NCBI RefSeq assembly: GCF_021412625.1 | Contig: NZ_JAKCFI010000004.1 | Span: 496,001 to 560,000, forward strand | From: Myxococcus stipitatus | GTDB lineage: Bacteria > Myxococcota > Myxococcia > Myxococcales > Myxococcaceae | DNA: 64,000 nt | Direction of reading: 5' to 3' | The notes under the pieces: model-generated | What the model saw: the letters and a program-made list of their open reading frames with translations, nothing else | The model's database searches: none | What the model was told of the DNA's origin: nothing | Position numbers and translations under genes: made by a program | Shown: in pieces, positions 36,275 through 44,787 of the stretch | Numbering within the stretch: the stretch's first letter is position 1 | How the letters are laid out: each line of letters begins with the position of its first letter

Positions 36275-36850
36275 ATGGGGCAGGACACGAAGCGCCCGGC
36301 GACGTATGCGGACCTCGAGGCCCTGCCCGAGGGCACGGTGGGCCAGCTCATCGATGGGATGCTCATCGCCGCGCCACGGCCGGCGAGTCCTCATGCCGTG
36401 GCGGCATCGGTGGTCAGCGGATTGTTGCTGACGGCTTTCCAGGTGGGGAGGCGGTCGCCCGGGGGATGGTGGATCGTCAATGAGCCGGAGCTGCACCTCG
36501 GCGACGACGTGCTCGTCCCGGACATCGCGGGCTGGCGGAGGGAGCGACTGCCCCAGATGCCCCGCGTGCCGCACTTCATCCTGGCACCGGACTGGGTCTG
36601 CGAGGTCCTCTCGCCCTCCACCGCGAGGCTGGACCGGGGGCGCAAGAGCGAACTCTATGCGCGGGCGGGGGTCGGCCATCTCTGGCTGGTGGACCCGGAG
36701 GCCCGCGCGCTGGAGGTGTTCCAGCGCGACGCCGCGCGGTGGCTCGCCCGAGGCGTCTACTCCGGCGAGCAGCAGGTCCGCGCGGAGCCGTTCGAATCCC
36801 TGCTCCTGGACCTGGGGGCGTTGTGGCCTCCCGAGCTCGACGCGCCCTGA
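36275..36850 (+). CDS. Uma2-family protein (DUF820, PD-(D/E)xK fold)
   Basis: A 191-residue protein that starts at the ATG after CGGAGGGCAACAG. The sequence shows the Uma2 pattern: TYADLEALPEGTVGQLIDG, NEPELHLGDDVLVPDIAGWRRER with its acidic residues, WVCEVLSPSTARLDRGRKSELYARAGVGHLWLVDPEARALEVF. The family is predicted to be nuclease-like and is abundant in cyanobacteria and myxobacteria. Its biological function is unknown. It is a lone gene between GNAT and the 5-oxoprolinase genes. Confidence 0.88.
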   Translation: MGQDTKRPATYADLEALPEGTVGQLIDGMLIAAPRPASPHAVAASVVSGLLLTAFQVGRRSPGGWWIVNEPELHLGDDVLVPDIAGWRRERLPQMPRVPHFILAPDWVCEVLSPSTARLDRGRKSELYARAGVGHLWLVDPEARALEVFQRDAARWLARGVYSGEQQVRAEPFESLLLDLGALWPPELDAP

Positions 36851-36865
36851 ATCACCGAGCGCGCC

Positions 36866-37741
36866 TCAGCCTCCGCCCTGGAGCTGGCGCAGGTGTTCGC
36901 GCCACGCGTCCCGGGCCTCGTCCAGGCTCACGGCGTGGAAGCGGACAGGCGCGCCGGGCCGCCGCGCGCCGAGCCGGCCCCAGTCCGCGCGGATGACGGT
37001 GGCGATGAGGGGATAGCCCCCGGTGGTGGGGTGGTCCGGGCCGAGCACGATGGGTTCGCCGGACAGCGTCACCTGGATGGCGCCCCGCACCATGGGCTTC
37101 GACGTCCCAGCGCCCTCGTCGCCATGGGCCAGCGCCGGGCCGTGCAGCCGCATGCCCACGCGGTCGCTCGCGGGGGACACCGTGAAGCCGCTGCCCTGCA
37201 GCGAGGCCGCCATCAACGGGTCGAAGCGCTCCGTGTCCGGCCCGAGCAGCACGCGGATGGGCGCGCTGGCGTCGAGCGCCGCCGTCACGTCGAGGGCGCG
37301 GGGCGGCCCAAGGGGCTCCCCGAGCGGCAGCGCGTCCCCGCCGCGCAGCAGGCGTCCCTCGTGGCCGCCCATCCTCGCCACCAGCAACGTCCCGCGTCCC
37401 CCGAGCACCTGGGGGACGGCCAGTCCTCCGTCCACCGCGACGTAGCGGACGCTCGCGTGCTCGGGCGGCGGGACGAGGAAGGACTCTCCGTCCGCGACGA
37501 CGAAGGCCCGACCGTCCACCGCGACGCGCGCGCCGCGTCCCCGCACGCGCAGCTCCAGCCGCCCCAGGCACTCCAGCGCCGCCGCGTCCCACGCGTTGCC
37601 CACCGCGAGGTTGGCCTGGGCCAGCAGCTCCGGCACCAGCGCGCCTCCGGGCGGCACGCCGTGGTGCATCTGCCCGGGCCGTCCACCGTCCTGCACCATC
37701 GCGGGGCCACCCGCGCCCGTCATCTCCAGCCAGCCCGCCAT
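36866..37741 (-). CDS. pxpC: 5-oxoprolinase subunit C (KipA/biotin-dependent carboxylase-like)
   Basis: A 291-residue protein with the conserved start GAGGPAMVQDGGRPGQMHHGVPPGGA and later DRVGMRLHGPAL and PIVLGPDHPTTGGYPLIATVI, all typical of PxpC. Together with PxpA and PxpB it hydrolyses 5-oxoproline to glutamate using ATP. The ATG overlaps the stop of the upstream pxpAB fusion gene by one base (TGATG), so the subunits are translated together. The product is full length. Convergent with the Uma2 gene. Confidence 0.92.
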   Translation of the reverse strand: MAGWLEMTGAGGPAMVQDGGRPGQMHHGVPPGGALVPELLAQANLAVGNAWDAAALECLGRLELRVRGRGARVAVDGRAFVVADGESFLVPPPEHASVRYVAVDGGLAVPQVLGGRGTLLVARMGGHEGRLLRGGDALPLGEPLGPPRALDVTAALDASAPIRVLLGPDTERFDPLMAASLQGSGFTVSPASDRVGMRLHGPALAHGDEGAGTSKPMVRGAIQVTLSGEPIVLGPDHPTTGGYPLIATVIRADWGRLGARRPGAPVRFHAVSLDEARDAWREHLRQLQGGG

Positions 37742-39027
37742 CAATCCACCCGCTCGAAACGCACCCGGTCACCCAGTTGCAACACCGCGCCCCGGTCCGG
37801 GTGGAAGGCGGTGAAGTCCAGCGCCGTGCCAATCAGGTTCCAGCCGCCCGGCGACGCGAAGGGATAGACGCCCGTGCGTCCGCCGGCGATGCCCACCGCG
37901 AGCGCGGGCACGCGCACGCGCGGCGACGGCAGCCGGGGCACCGCGATGCGCGGGTCCACCTCCCCCAGGTACGCGAACCCGGGCAGGAAGCCGACGCACC
38001 GCACAGTGTATTCGCGCGCCGCGTGGAGCCGGGCCACCTCGTCCGCGGGGAGCCCCGCGCGCTCGGCCACCTTGGCCAGGTCCGGTCCGTCGTAGCGGAC
38101 GCGCAGCGTGACGAGCGGCCCGTCCTCGCGGGGGAGGGTGGCGCCCAGAAGCCCCGCCAGCGCCAGCCGGGGCTCCTCCGGAGGCGCGGCCGGGTCGAAA
38201 TACACGCACGCGTGCTCCTCGGTGATGACCGCGTCGAGCACGTGGGGCACCGCGCGCAGCGCCTCGCGCACCGTCCTGCGCTCCAGGCCCTCGGGCAGTT
38301 GCAACCGGAGCGCGCCCTCGCCCAGGGGCTCCGAACGCAGCGCGAGCGCGTCGAGCGTGCGGCGCACCGCTCGCGCCAGCTCCACGGCGCCCGGGGTGTC
38401 GCCGTGAACGCACAGCGTCTCCAGCGTGCCCTGGGTGGCCAGCCGCACCGTGTTGTCCCGTACGCGCGCCAGGTCCGTCAGCACCGCGCCCGGCTGCCCT
38501 CGCGGAATCAGCGAGCCATCCGGGCGCGTGCCCCGGTCCGCGAAGCCCTCGCGGGCATGCACGAGCCCCGCCTCCCCCGCCGCGTCGCGCAGCGCGCCCT
38601 CGGGTGGAGCGATGAGGACGACGCCCGTGCCGAGCGCCTCCACCAGCCCCGCCACCACCGCCCGGGCCAGCGCGGGCGAGGCATTGGCCGCGTGGTAGAG
38701 CGCGCCATGCGGCTTGGCGTACCGCACGGGCACGCGCGCCTCGTTCGCGAGCCGGGCCAGCGCGCCACACTGCCGGGCCACCTGTCCCCGGAGGACCTCG
38801 GGCGACACGTCGAGCGCGCGGCGGCCGAAGTGCTCCCGGTCCTCGTAGGAGGGATGCGCTCCCGCGAGCGTGCCGTGACGCGCGCACAGCGCCAGCGCGC
38901 GGCGCATGGACGCCTCGTCCCCGGCGTGTCCGCCGCAGGCGATGTTGGCCACCCGCGCGAGCGCGTAGAGGCGCTCGTCCTCGTCCGGCAGCTCGCCCAG
39001 GTCGATGTTGAGGAGGCACTCCGTCAT
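37741..39027 (-). CDS. Fused 5-oxoprolinase subunits A and B
   Basis: A 428-residue fusion. Residues 1-225 are PxpA (LamB/YcsF): LLNIDLGELPDEDERLYALARVANIACGGHAGDEASMRRAL, PSYEDREHFGRR, YAKPHGALYH and VCVHGDTPGAVE-like text. Residues 235-428 are PxpB (KipI): a strand with ITEEHACVYFDPAA and RCVGFLPGFAYLGEVDPRIAVPRLPSPRVRVP and GGRTGVYPFASPGGWNLIGTA. The two are normally separate genes. No stop or linker of note divides them. The start MTECLLN is preceded by a short non-coding stretch. The product acts with PxpC to recycle 5-oxoproline. Confidence 0.9.
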   Translation of the reverse strand: MTECLLNIDLGELPDEDERLYALARVANIACGGHAGDEASMRRALALCARHGTLAGAHPSYEDREHFGRRALDVSPEVLRGQVARQCGALARLANEARVPVRYAKPHGALYHAANASPALARAVVAGLVEALGTGVVLIAPPEGALRDAAGEAGLVHAREGFADRGTRPDGSLIPRGQPGAVLTDLARVRDNTVRLATQGTLETLCVHGDTPGAVELARAVRRTLDALALRSEPLGEGALRLQLPEGLERRTVREALRAVPHVLDAVITEEHACVYFDPAAPPEEPRLALAGLLGATLPREDGPLVTLRVRYDGPDLAKVAERAGLPADEVARLHAAREYTVRCVGFLPGFAYLGEVDPRIAVPRLPSPRVRVPALAVGIAGGRTGVYPFASPGGWNLIGTALDFTAFHPDRGAVLQLGDRVRFERVD

Positions 39028-39339
39028 GCCCTGCACGCTATGCGAGCCGTGTCCCGGGCGCAGCCTCCGCGCGAGCGTCCACGCGCTGGGAGGGCTGGGA
39101 AGATTACACGCGCCACCCCGGGGCAGGGGCCGGTTCGCACCGGGATGGCACGTGCCCCGGGACCACCACCATGGTGGGCTCGAGGAACTTCCACCCCGGA
39201 TACGCCGGCACCCGATTTCCCCGGCAATTTCCCCGCGCATTTCGCGCGGGGGCGCGCCCTGCCACGCGGTGAACGCCGGGCGGCCCGGGGGCTCGGGGGC
39301 CTGGCCCCGTTCCGAGCGGCCGTGGCTACACTCCGGGAG
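39028..39339. promoter_or_regulatory. Divergent intergenic region with a hairpin
   Basis: About 310 bp hold promoters for the leftward pxp genes and the rightward aminotransferase. CCCCGCGC (39231-39238) and GCGCGGGG (39244-39251) form a perfect 8-bp stem with a 5-base loop. TACACT at 39327-39332, eight bases before the ATG of the aminotransferase, resembles a -10 element and would give an almost leaderless transcript. This last point is tentative. Confidence 0.4.
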
Positions 39340-40476
39340 ATGACGCACCCGCTCGAGTCCTATCGCGCCCTCTTCCCGGTCCTCCAGGAGCAGCTCTACT
39401 TCAACCACGCGGGCGTGGCGCCCACCAGCCTGCGGGCCGCGGAGGCGGTGCGGGAGTGGATGGAGGACCTCGTCTACCACGGCATCCGCCACGAGCGCGG
39501 CTGGGAGGCGCACTGCGAGCGCGTGCGCGCGCTGGCCGGGCGCCTCATCCACGCGGAGCCGGACGAGGTGGCCTTCGTGCGAAACACCAGCCATGGCCTG
39601 GGACTGGTGGCCGAGGGCCTGGACTGGAAGCCCGGGGACGAGGTGGCGGTGGCCACCTCCCTGGAATACCCCTCCAACGTCTACCCCTGGCTGCACCTGC
39701 GGGACCGGGGCGTGGTGGTGCGCGACATCGAGGCCCCCTCCGGCGGCGTCACCGCGGAGGCCGTGGCGCGGGCGCTCACACCGCGCACGCGGCTGGTGGC
39801 GGTGTCCTCCGTGCAGTTCGCCACCGGCTACCGCACGGACCTGGACGCGGTGGGCGCGCTGTGCGAGCGCGCCGGGGTGCTGTTCTGCGTGGACGGCATC
39901 CAGAGCGTCGGCTGCATCCCGGTGGACGTGAAGAAGAGCCGCATCCACTTCCTGAGCGCGGACAGCCACAAGTGGATGCTCGGCGTCGCCGGCATCGGCC
40001 TGCTCTATGTCTCCAAGGAGGTGCTGCCCCGGCTGCGGCCGGTGCTGGTGGGCTGGCGCAGCACCACGGACGCGTGGAACTTCAACCGCACCCACTTCGA
40101 GCTGCGCCCCGACGCGCGCAAGTTCGAGGAGGGCAGCGCCGCGTACACGGGCATCTACGCGCTGGGCGCGTCGCTGGAGCTGCTCCAGGAGGTGGGCATC
40201 CCCACCATCGGCGCGCGGGTGCGCGAACTGCTCTCGCACGCGGAGCAGGGCCTGCGCAGGCTGGGCTGCGAGGTGGGGCCAGCGCCCGAGCACCGCGCGG
40301 GCATCCTCACGTTCCTGCCGCCCGGCGCGGACGCCCGGGCGCTCGGCGCGTACCTGGCGGGCCACCACGTGGCCCACTCGGTGCGCCGGGGCCGCATCCG
40401 CCTGTCGCCCCACTTCTACAACCAGCCGGCGGAACTGGACCGGCTGGTGGAGCTGGTGCGGGCCTGGCCCGGTTGA
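39340..40476 (+). CDS. Class V aminotransferase-family PLP enzyme
   Basis: A 378-residue fold-type I enzyme of the aminotransferase class V (cysteine desulfurase-like) family. It opens YFNHAGVAPTS, the usual substrate-entry segment. The cofactor Asp185 lies in VDGIQSVG and the lysine Lys211 in SADSHKWMLG. The family includes cysteine desulfurases, isopenicillin-epimerase-like proteins and aminotransferases. No clear persulfide-forming Cys loop is visible, so a desulfurase role is unlikely. It is next to, but convergent with, cysK (7 bp), so a sulfur link cannot be inferred from the operon. Confidence 0.9.
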   Translation: MTHPLESYRALFPVLQEQLYFNHAGVAPTSLRAAEAVREWMEDLVYHGIRHERGWEAHCERVRALAGRLIHAEPDEVAFVRNTSHGLGLVAEGLDWKPGDEVAVATSLEYPSNVYPWLHLRDRGVVVRDIEAPSGGVTAEAVARALTPRTRLVAVSSVQFATGYRTDLDAVGALCERAGVLFCVDGIQSVGCIPVDVKKSRIHFLSADSHKWMLGVAGIGLLYVSKEVLPRLRPVLVGWRSTTDAWNFNRTHFELRPDARKFEEGSAAYTGIYALGASLELLQEVGIPTIGARVRELLSHAEQGLRRLGCEVGPAPEHRAGILTFLPPGADARALGAYLAGHHVAHSVRRGRIRLSPHFYNQPAELDRLVELVRAWPG

Positions 40477-40483
40477 GCACAGG

Positions 40484-41410
40484 TCAGCCCTGGGCGGGGA
40501 AGAGCGTGTCGATGGACAGGTAGCGCTCGCCGGTGTCGTAGCAGAAGCACAGCACCCGGCTGTTGTCCGGCATCTCGCCCAGCTTCTGGTTCACCGCCGC
40601 CAGCGCCGCGCCGGAGGAGATGCCCACGAAGATGCCCTCCTCGCGCGCGGAGCGACGGGTGAACTCGAACGCGTCCTCCTCCGCCACCTGCACCACGCCG
40701 TCCAGGACGTCCTTGTGGAGGTTCTTCGGGATGAAGCCCGCGCCGATCCCCTGGATGGGGTGGGGCCCGGGCTGCCCTCCGCTGATGACGGGCGACTTGG
40801 TGGGCTCCACGGCCAGCACCTTCAGCTTGGGCCAGTGCTGCTTGAGCACCTCGCCGCACGCGGTGATGTGGCCGCCGGTGCCCACGCCCGTGATGAGGTA
40901 GTCGAGCCCGTCCGGGAAGTCCCTCAGGATTTCCTGCGCCGTGGTGCGCTTGTGGACCTCGATGTTGGCCTCGTTCTCGAACTGCTGCGGCATCCACGCG
41001 TCCGGCACCTGGGACACCAGCTCGTTGGCGCGGGCGATGGCGCCCTTCATGCCCTGGGCGCGCGGGGTCAGCTCGAACGTCGCGCCGTAGGCGGCCATCA
41101 GCCGGCGCCGCTCGATGCTCATGGACTCCGGCATGACGAGCACCAGCTTGTAGCCCTTCACCGCCGCCACCATCGCCAGGCCGATGCCCGTGTTGCCGCT
41201 GGTGGGCTCGATGATGATGCTGTTCTTCTTGAGGAGGCCGCGCTGCTCCGCGTCCTCGATCATCGCCAGGGCGATGCGGTCCTTGATGCTGCCGCCCGGG
41301 TTGGCGCGCTCGAGCTTCATGTGGACGGTGACGCGGTTGGGGAACAGCCGGTTGATGCGGACGTGTGGCGTGTTGCCGATGGTGTCCAGGATGTTGTTCA
41401 CCTTCGTCAT
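40484..41410 (-). CDS. cysK: Cysteine synthase A
   Basis: A 308-residue O-acetylserine sulfhydrylase. The PLP lysine is Lys43 in NPGGSIKDR, with the TSGNTG phosphate/substrate loop and the GTGGHITA motif downstream. It makes cysteine from O-acetylserine and sulfide. The gene lies 44 bp downstream of the serine acetyltransferase gene on the same strand, a complete two-step cysteine pathway in one operon. The family C-terminal tail (FPAQG) is present and the reading frame is intact. Confidence 0.95.
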   Translation of the reverse strand: MTKVNNILDTIGNTPHVRINRLFPNRVTVHMKLERANPGGSIKDRIALAMIEDAEQRGLLKKNSIIIEPTSGNTGIGLAMVAAVKGYKLVLVMPESMSIERRRLMAAYGATFELTPRAQGMKGAIARANELVSQVPDAWMPQQFENEANIEVHKRTTAQEILRDFPDGLDYLITGVGTGGHITACGEVLKQHWPKLKVLAVEPTKSPVISGGQPGPHPIQGIGAGFIPKNLHKDVLDGVVQVAEEDAFEFTRRSAREEGIFVGISSGAALAAVNQKLGEMPDNSRVLCFCYDTGERYLSIDTLFPAQG

Positions 41411-41454
41411 GTCGGGCCTCGTCGGGTGGGCTGCGCGGTGGGTGCTTCGGGGAA

Positions 41455-42300
41455 TCAGATGTGGAACTCGATGGCGTCCAGCGTGCCGTCGGCGCCACGG
41501 GGGCGGACCTCGCTGCGGCGGGTGACCACGGAGTCGGCGGGGATGCTCTGCGTGAGCCAGGCGTTGCCGGCGATGATGCTGCCCCGGCCGACCACCGTCT
41601 CGCCCCCCAGGATGGTGGCGTTGGCGTACACCACCACGTCGTCCTCGATGGTGGGGTGGCGCTTCTTGTCCGCCAGCGCCTTCTCCACCATGAGCGCGCC
41701 CAGCGTGACGCCCTGGTAGAGCTTCACGTTGTTGCCGATGAGCGTCGTCTCGCCAATCACCACGCCGGTGCCGTGGTCGATGACGAAGCGCCGGCCAATC
41801 GTCGCCCCCGGGTGGATGTCCACGCCCGTGCGCTGGTGGGCATACTCCGTGAGCAGCCGGGGCAGGAGCGGGAAGCCCAGCGTGTGCAGGGCGTTGGCCA
41901 CGCGGAAGATGGCGATGGCGAGGAACCCCGGGTACGTCAGGATGACCTCGTCCACGGTGCGCGCGGCGGGGTCCGCGTCGAAGATGGCCTGCGAGTCCTG
42001 GCGCAGCCAGTCGTACAGCTCCGGCAGTCGCTCCATGAAGCGGGCGGGGAGGCTGCCGTTGATGTCCGGGTAGAGGGGCAGCAGCGTCTCACGCAGGCGG
42101 TGGAGGCTGGCCTCCACGGTGGTGACGTCCCGGCGGACGGCGGCGGCGGTACACTCCAGGCGTTCGGCGAAGTGGGGGAACAGGAGCCCGAGCACCTGGG
42201 AGACGAACTCGGGGGCCGCCCGGCGCACGTCCGGGGGGAAGCAGTGGCGCTGCCGGGCCTCGAGCAGCGCGGCGACCAGCCTGGCGTTGGAGTCATCCAT
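41455..42300 (-). CDS. cysE: Serine O-acetyltransferase
   Basis: A 281-residue enzyme that acetylates serine with acetyl-CoA, the first step to cysteine. The C-terminal left-handed beta-helix is clear ([44 protein letters not shown]) with the catalytic Asp/His pair in IDHGTG. The N-terminal half is a long helical domain as in EpsC/SrpH-type enzymes. The ATG at 42300 (MDDSNAR) is preceded by GGAGGGGCTC. An upstream ATG four codons earlier would destroy that spacing. It leads the cysE-cysK operon, with a near-palindrome overlapping the promoter. Confidence 0.93.
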   Translation of the reverse strand: MDDSNARLVAALLEARQRHCFPPDVRRAAPEFVSQVLGLLFPHFAERLECTAAAVRRDVTTVEASLHRLRETLLPLYPDINGSLPARFMERLPELYDWLRQDSQAIFDADPAARTVDEVILTYPGFLAIAIFRVANALHTLGFPLLPRLLTEYAHQRTGVDIHPGATIGRRFVIDHGTGVVIGETTLIGNNVKLYQGVTLGALMVEKALADKKRHPTIEDDVVVYANATILGGETVVGRGSIIAGNAWLTQSIPADSVVTRRSEVRPRGADGTLDAIEFHI

Positions 42301-42324
42301 GAGCCCCTCCATTTAATGCAGTGC

Positions 42325-42340
42325 GGTGTGGCGCCGCACC
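42325..42340. promoter_or_regulatory. Near-palindrome upstream of cysE
   Basis: GGTGTGGCGCCGCACC is a 16-base palindrome with one mismatched pair. It is followed toward cysE by the A/T-rich TGCATTAAAT, the most promoter-like segment here, and then by the ribosome binding site. Its position fits a repressor site controlling cysteine synthesis or the divergent glycosylase gene. Confidence 0.5.
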
Positions 42341-42486
42341 ACCGGATTCCCCCGGGCGTGAACGAAGTCCCGTCCGGTGTGGGACAAGTCGGCGGGCTCC
42401 GGGGCCGTCCGGCCGCTGTCGGTCGAGGGCCGGCCGGGCGGGGGAGGGGGGTTGGCGGAAGGGGCGCGCGGGCGTTACCCCGCGGA

Positions 42487-43398
42487 ATGCCCGAAGGGAA
42501 CATCATCCACCGGCTGGCCCGGGTCCATGACCGCTGGCTCACGGGGCGGCGGTTCGTGGCGGACTCCCCGCAGGGGCGGTTCGTCGAGGGGGCTCGCGCC
42601 GTCTCCGGGCGGACGCTGCGGTCCGTGGAGGCTCACGGCAAGCACCTCTTCTATGGGTTCGACGGTGGGGTCCGGTTGCACGTGCATCTGGGCCTGTTCG
42701 GCCACGTGCGGCACTACGGGAGCGCGGCGCCAGCGCCCTCCGCCGCCTGCCGTCTGCGGCTGGCGTCGCCGTTCGCCACGTTGCACCTGTCTGGCCCCGC
42801 GGCCTGCGAGCTGCTGGCGCGGGAGGAGGAGGCCGCGCTGCGGGCGCGACTGGGCGAGGACCCGCTGCGTCCGGACGCGTCCGTCGAGCGGGCCCGTGAG
42901 CGGCTGTGTCGGGGTCGGCTGCCCCTGGCGCTCGCGCTGTTGGACCAGGAGCGGGTGTCCGGGGTGGGCAACATCCTGCGCGCGGAAGCGTTGTTCCTGA
43001 CGCGGTTGCCGCCACTGCTGCCGGCGGGCGAGCTCGAGGCGGCGGACTTCCGGCGGCTGTGGACCACGCTCCGGGGGTTGCTCGCGGACGCGGCGCGGGA
43101 TGGGCACATCGTCACGCCGGGCGCCCCGCTGGTGCCGGAGTGCGTGGCCGGACGAAAGCGCGCGGAGCGCTTCTGTGTGTATGGCCGGGAAGGGCAGCCC
43201 TGCCCCCACTGCGGCGCGAGGGTGCGGCGTCAGGCGCTGGCCGGACGCAGCCTCTTCTTCTGCGCGGCATGCCAGGGCGTCGATGCGCCCGCACGCCGAC
43301 CGCGCGCCCAGACGCCGCGAGATGGAGCGCGTCGAGCCGCGCGCCCAGCCGCGACGAGGTCGGGCGGCCGGCGCCCATCGCGGGCCTCGCGTGTGTGA
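42487..43398 (+). CDS. Fpg/Nei-family DNA glycosylase
   Basis: A 303-residue base-excision repair enzyme. It begins MPEGNIIHRLAR, with the catalytic Pro2 and Glu3 of the family and the PEG start of endonuclease VIII-like members. Lys in AHGKHLFYGF is the conserved beta-lysine. The helix-two-turn-helix is SGVGNILRAEALF, and the zinc finger is formed by cysteines in CVYGREGQPCPHCG...FFCAAC with Arg in AGRSLFF. A basic Arg/Ala/Pro tail of about 35 residues follows the finger. It removes oxidised bases from DNA. Divergent from cysE. Confidence 0.92.
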   Translation: MPEGNIIHRLARVHDRWLTGRRFVADSPQGRFVEGARAVSGRTLRSVEAHGKHLFYGFDGGVRLHVHLGLFGHVRHYGSAAPAPSAACRLRLASPFATLHLSGPAACELLAREEEAALRARLGEDPLRPDASVERARERLCRGRLPLALALLDQERVSGVGNILRAEALFLTRLPPLLPAGELEAADFRRLWTTLRGLLADAARDGHIVTPGAPLVPECVAGRKRAERFCVYGREGQPCPHCGARVRRQALAGRSLFFCAACQGVDAPARRPRAQTPRDGARRAARPAATRSGGRRPSRASRV

Positions 43399-43460
43399 GG
43401 GATTCCGCTCGCGGCCTTCGTTGAAGGGGGATGCGTGTCCCACGTCCGGCGAGTCCCCGA

Positions 43461-44690
43461 ATGAAATCCCTCCTGCTCCTGTCGCTCCTCCTGGCTGGCT
43501 GCGCGGCTCCCTCGGCGCGTGTGGCCGCGCGAGAGACCCCGGCGGCCTCCGACATGGATCGGATCGTCCGCGACGCGTGCGACAAGCGGCTCGTCCTGCT
43601 GGGCGAGGAGTCCCATCACGGAAGCGCCAGGACCATCGCCTTCAAGGTGGAGCTGATCCGTCGGCTCGTGGAGGAGTGCGGCTACGACTCCTTCATCATC
43701 GAGGCGGGCCTCTACGACTTCCTCCGCATCCAGGAGCGACTGGGCGCGGGCGAGCCCGTCGACGAGGCCATGGTGGCGGACGCCGTGGGCGGGATGTGGG
43801 CCAATCAGGAGATGGCGCCCCTGATTTCACTCCTGACCCGACAGCTCGCGGCGGGGACCCTCGCCGTCGGCGGGCTCGATGACCAGGTCAACCGGGGGAC
43901 CTACGCGCAGCGCGACATGTCACGCGAGCTCATGGCGCACCTGTCCGGCCCGAGGCGTGAGGAGTGCGGAGCGGAGCTCGAGCGATACATGACCTGGCGG
44001 TACGACGATACCCATCGGTTCACCGCGGAACGCGCGAGCTTCATCCAGGGCTGCTGGAAGGAGCTGGAGTCGGTGCTGGCGTCGCCCGCCGCGCCCGTGA
44101 CTCCGCGGACGCGGGGACACCTGCGGATGGCCCGGAACCTGGACCGGTTCTTCGAGCGACAGGTCGCCGTGATGTCCCGCCCCCCGGAGCAGGCCGGAGC
44201 GGCCCGGGACTGGAGCGACTTCGACCACCGCTCCCGCTCCATGTTCATGAACCTGGAGGCGTTCCTGGACCAGACCCCCAGGCCCCGGAAGACCCTCGTC
44301 TGGCTCGCCACGATTCACGCGGCCAAGAGCCTGGCGAGCTTGGAGAAGGACGGGCGACCTCCGACGTCCTTCGGCGCCCACGTCCAGGAGCGGTTCGGCG
44401 AGCAGGCCTTCGTGCTGGGCTTCTCGGCGCTCTCCGGGAGCTACTCCCTGAGTGTCACGCCGCGCAGGTTCGTCCTCGAGCCCGCCCTGGAGGACTCCCT
44501 GGAGGCCCGCGCGTTCTCGCCCCCCGCCACCCAGGACACCCGGTATCTGGCGCGCGACCAGCTGCGTGACGCGGGCCCCCGCGCGGCCCGCCCCCTGAGC
44601 TACGCGTGGGTGACGACCGCCTGGGAGACCGTCCTGGATGGATTGCTGGTCTTCCGAGAGGAGCGGCCCCCGACCGCGGCCCACCGCTGA
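43461..44690 (+). CDS. Erythromycin esterase-family lipoprotein
   Basis: A 409-residue lipoprotein (MKSLLLLSLLLAGC-AA; the lipobox Cys is the last residue of the signal). The EreA/EreB-type catalytic start LVLLGEESHHGSARTIAFKVELIRRLVEE holds the Glu and His of the family. Later features are IIEAGLYDFL and LVWLATIHAAKSLA with another conserved His. Esterases of this family open macrolide lactones, but many homologues have unknown roles. Anchoring in the envelope is unusual for resistance enzymes, which are normally cytosolic. It precedes a large export-type permease gene. Confidence 0.85.
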   Translation: MKSLLLLSLLLAGCAAPSARVAARETPAASDMDRIVRDACDKRLVLLGEESHHGSARTIAFKVELIRRLVEECGYDSFIIEAGLYDFLRIQERLGAGEPVDEAMVADAVGGMWANQEMAPLISLLTRQLAAGTLAVGGLDDQVNRGTYAQRDMSRELMAHLSGPRREECGAELERYMTWRYDDTHRFTAERASFIQGCWKELESVLASPAAPVTPRTRGHLRMARNLDRFFERQVAVMSRPPEQAGAARDWSDFDHRSRSMFMNLEAFLDQTPRPRKTLVWLATIHAAKSLASLEKDGRPPTSFGAHVQERFGEQAFVLGFSALSGSYSLSVTPRRFVLEPALEDSLEARAFSPPATQDTRYLARDQLRDAGPRAARPLSYAWVTTAWETVLDGLLVFREERPPTAAHR

Positions 44691-44787
44691 TCGCCGCGGC
44701 TTTTCGCGGCGAGGCCACGCAATCATCCGCTGGCCTGGACGTAGCCGCCCCGGAGGCCGGCGGGCGGCCCCAGGAGTGACGTCCCAA

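Noticed and set aside
36786..36800. GTTCGAATC-like string resembling a tRNA T-loop
   Set aside because: It lies within the Uma2 coding region and no acceptor stem or anticodon arm can be folded around it.
39137..39152. TGGCACG match that could be a sigma-54 -24 element
   Set aside because: At the required spacing the -12 position reads GG instead of GC, so the promoter is not complete.
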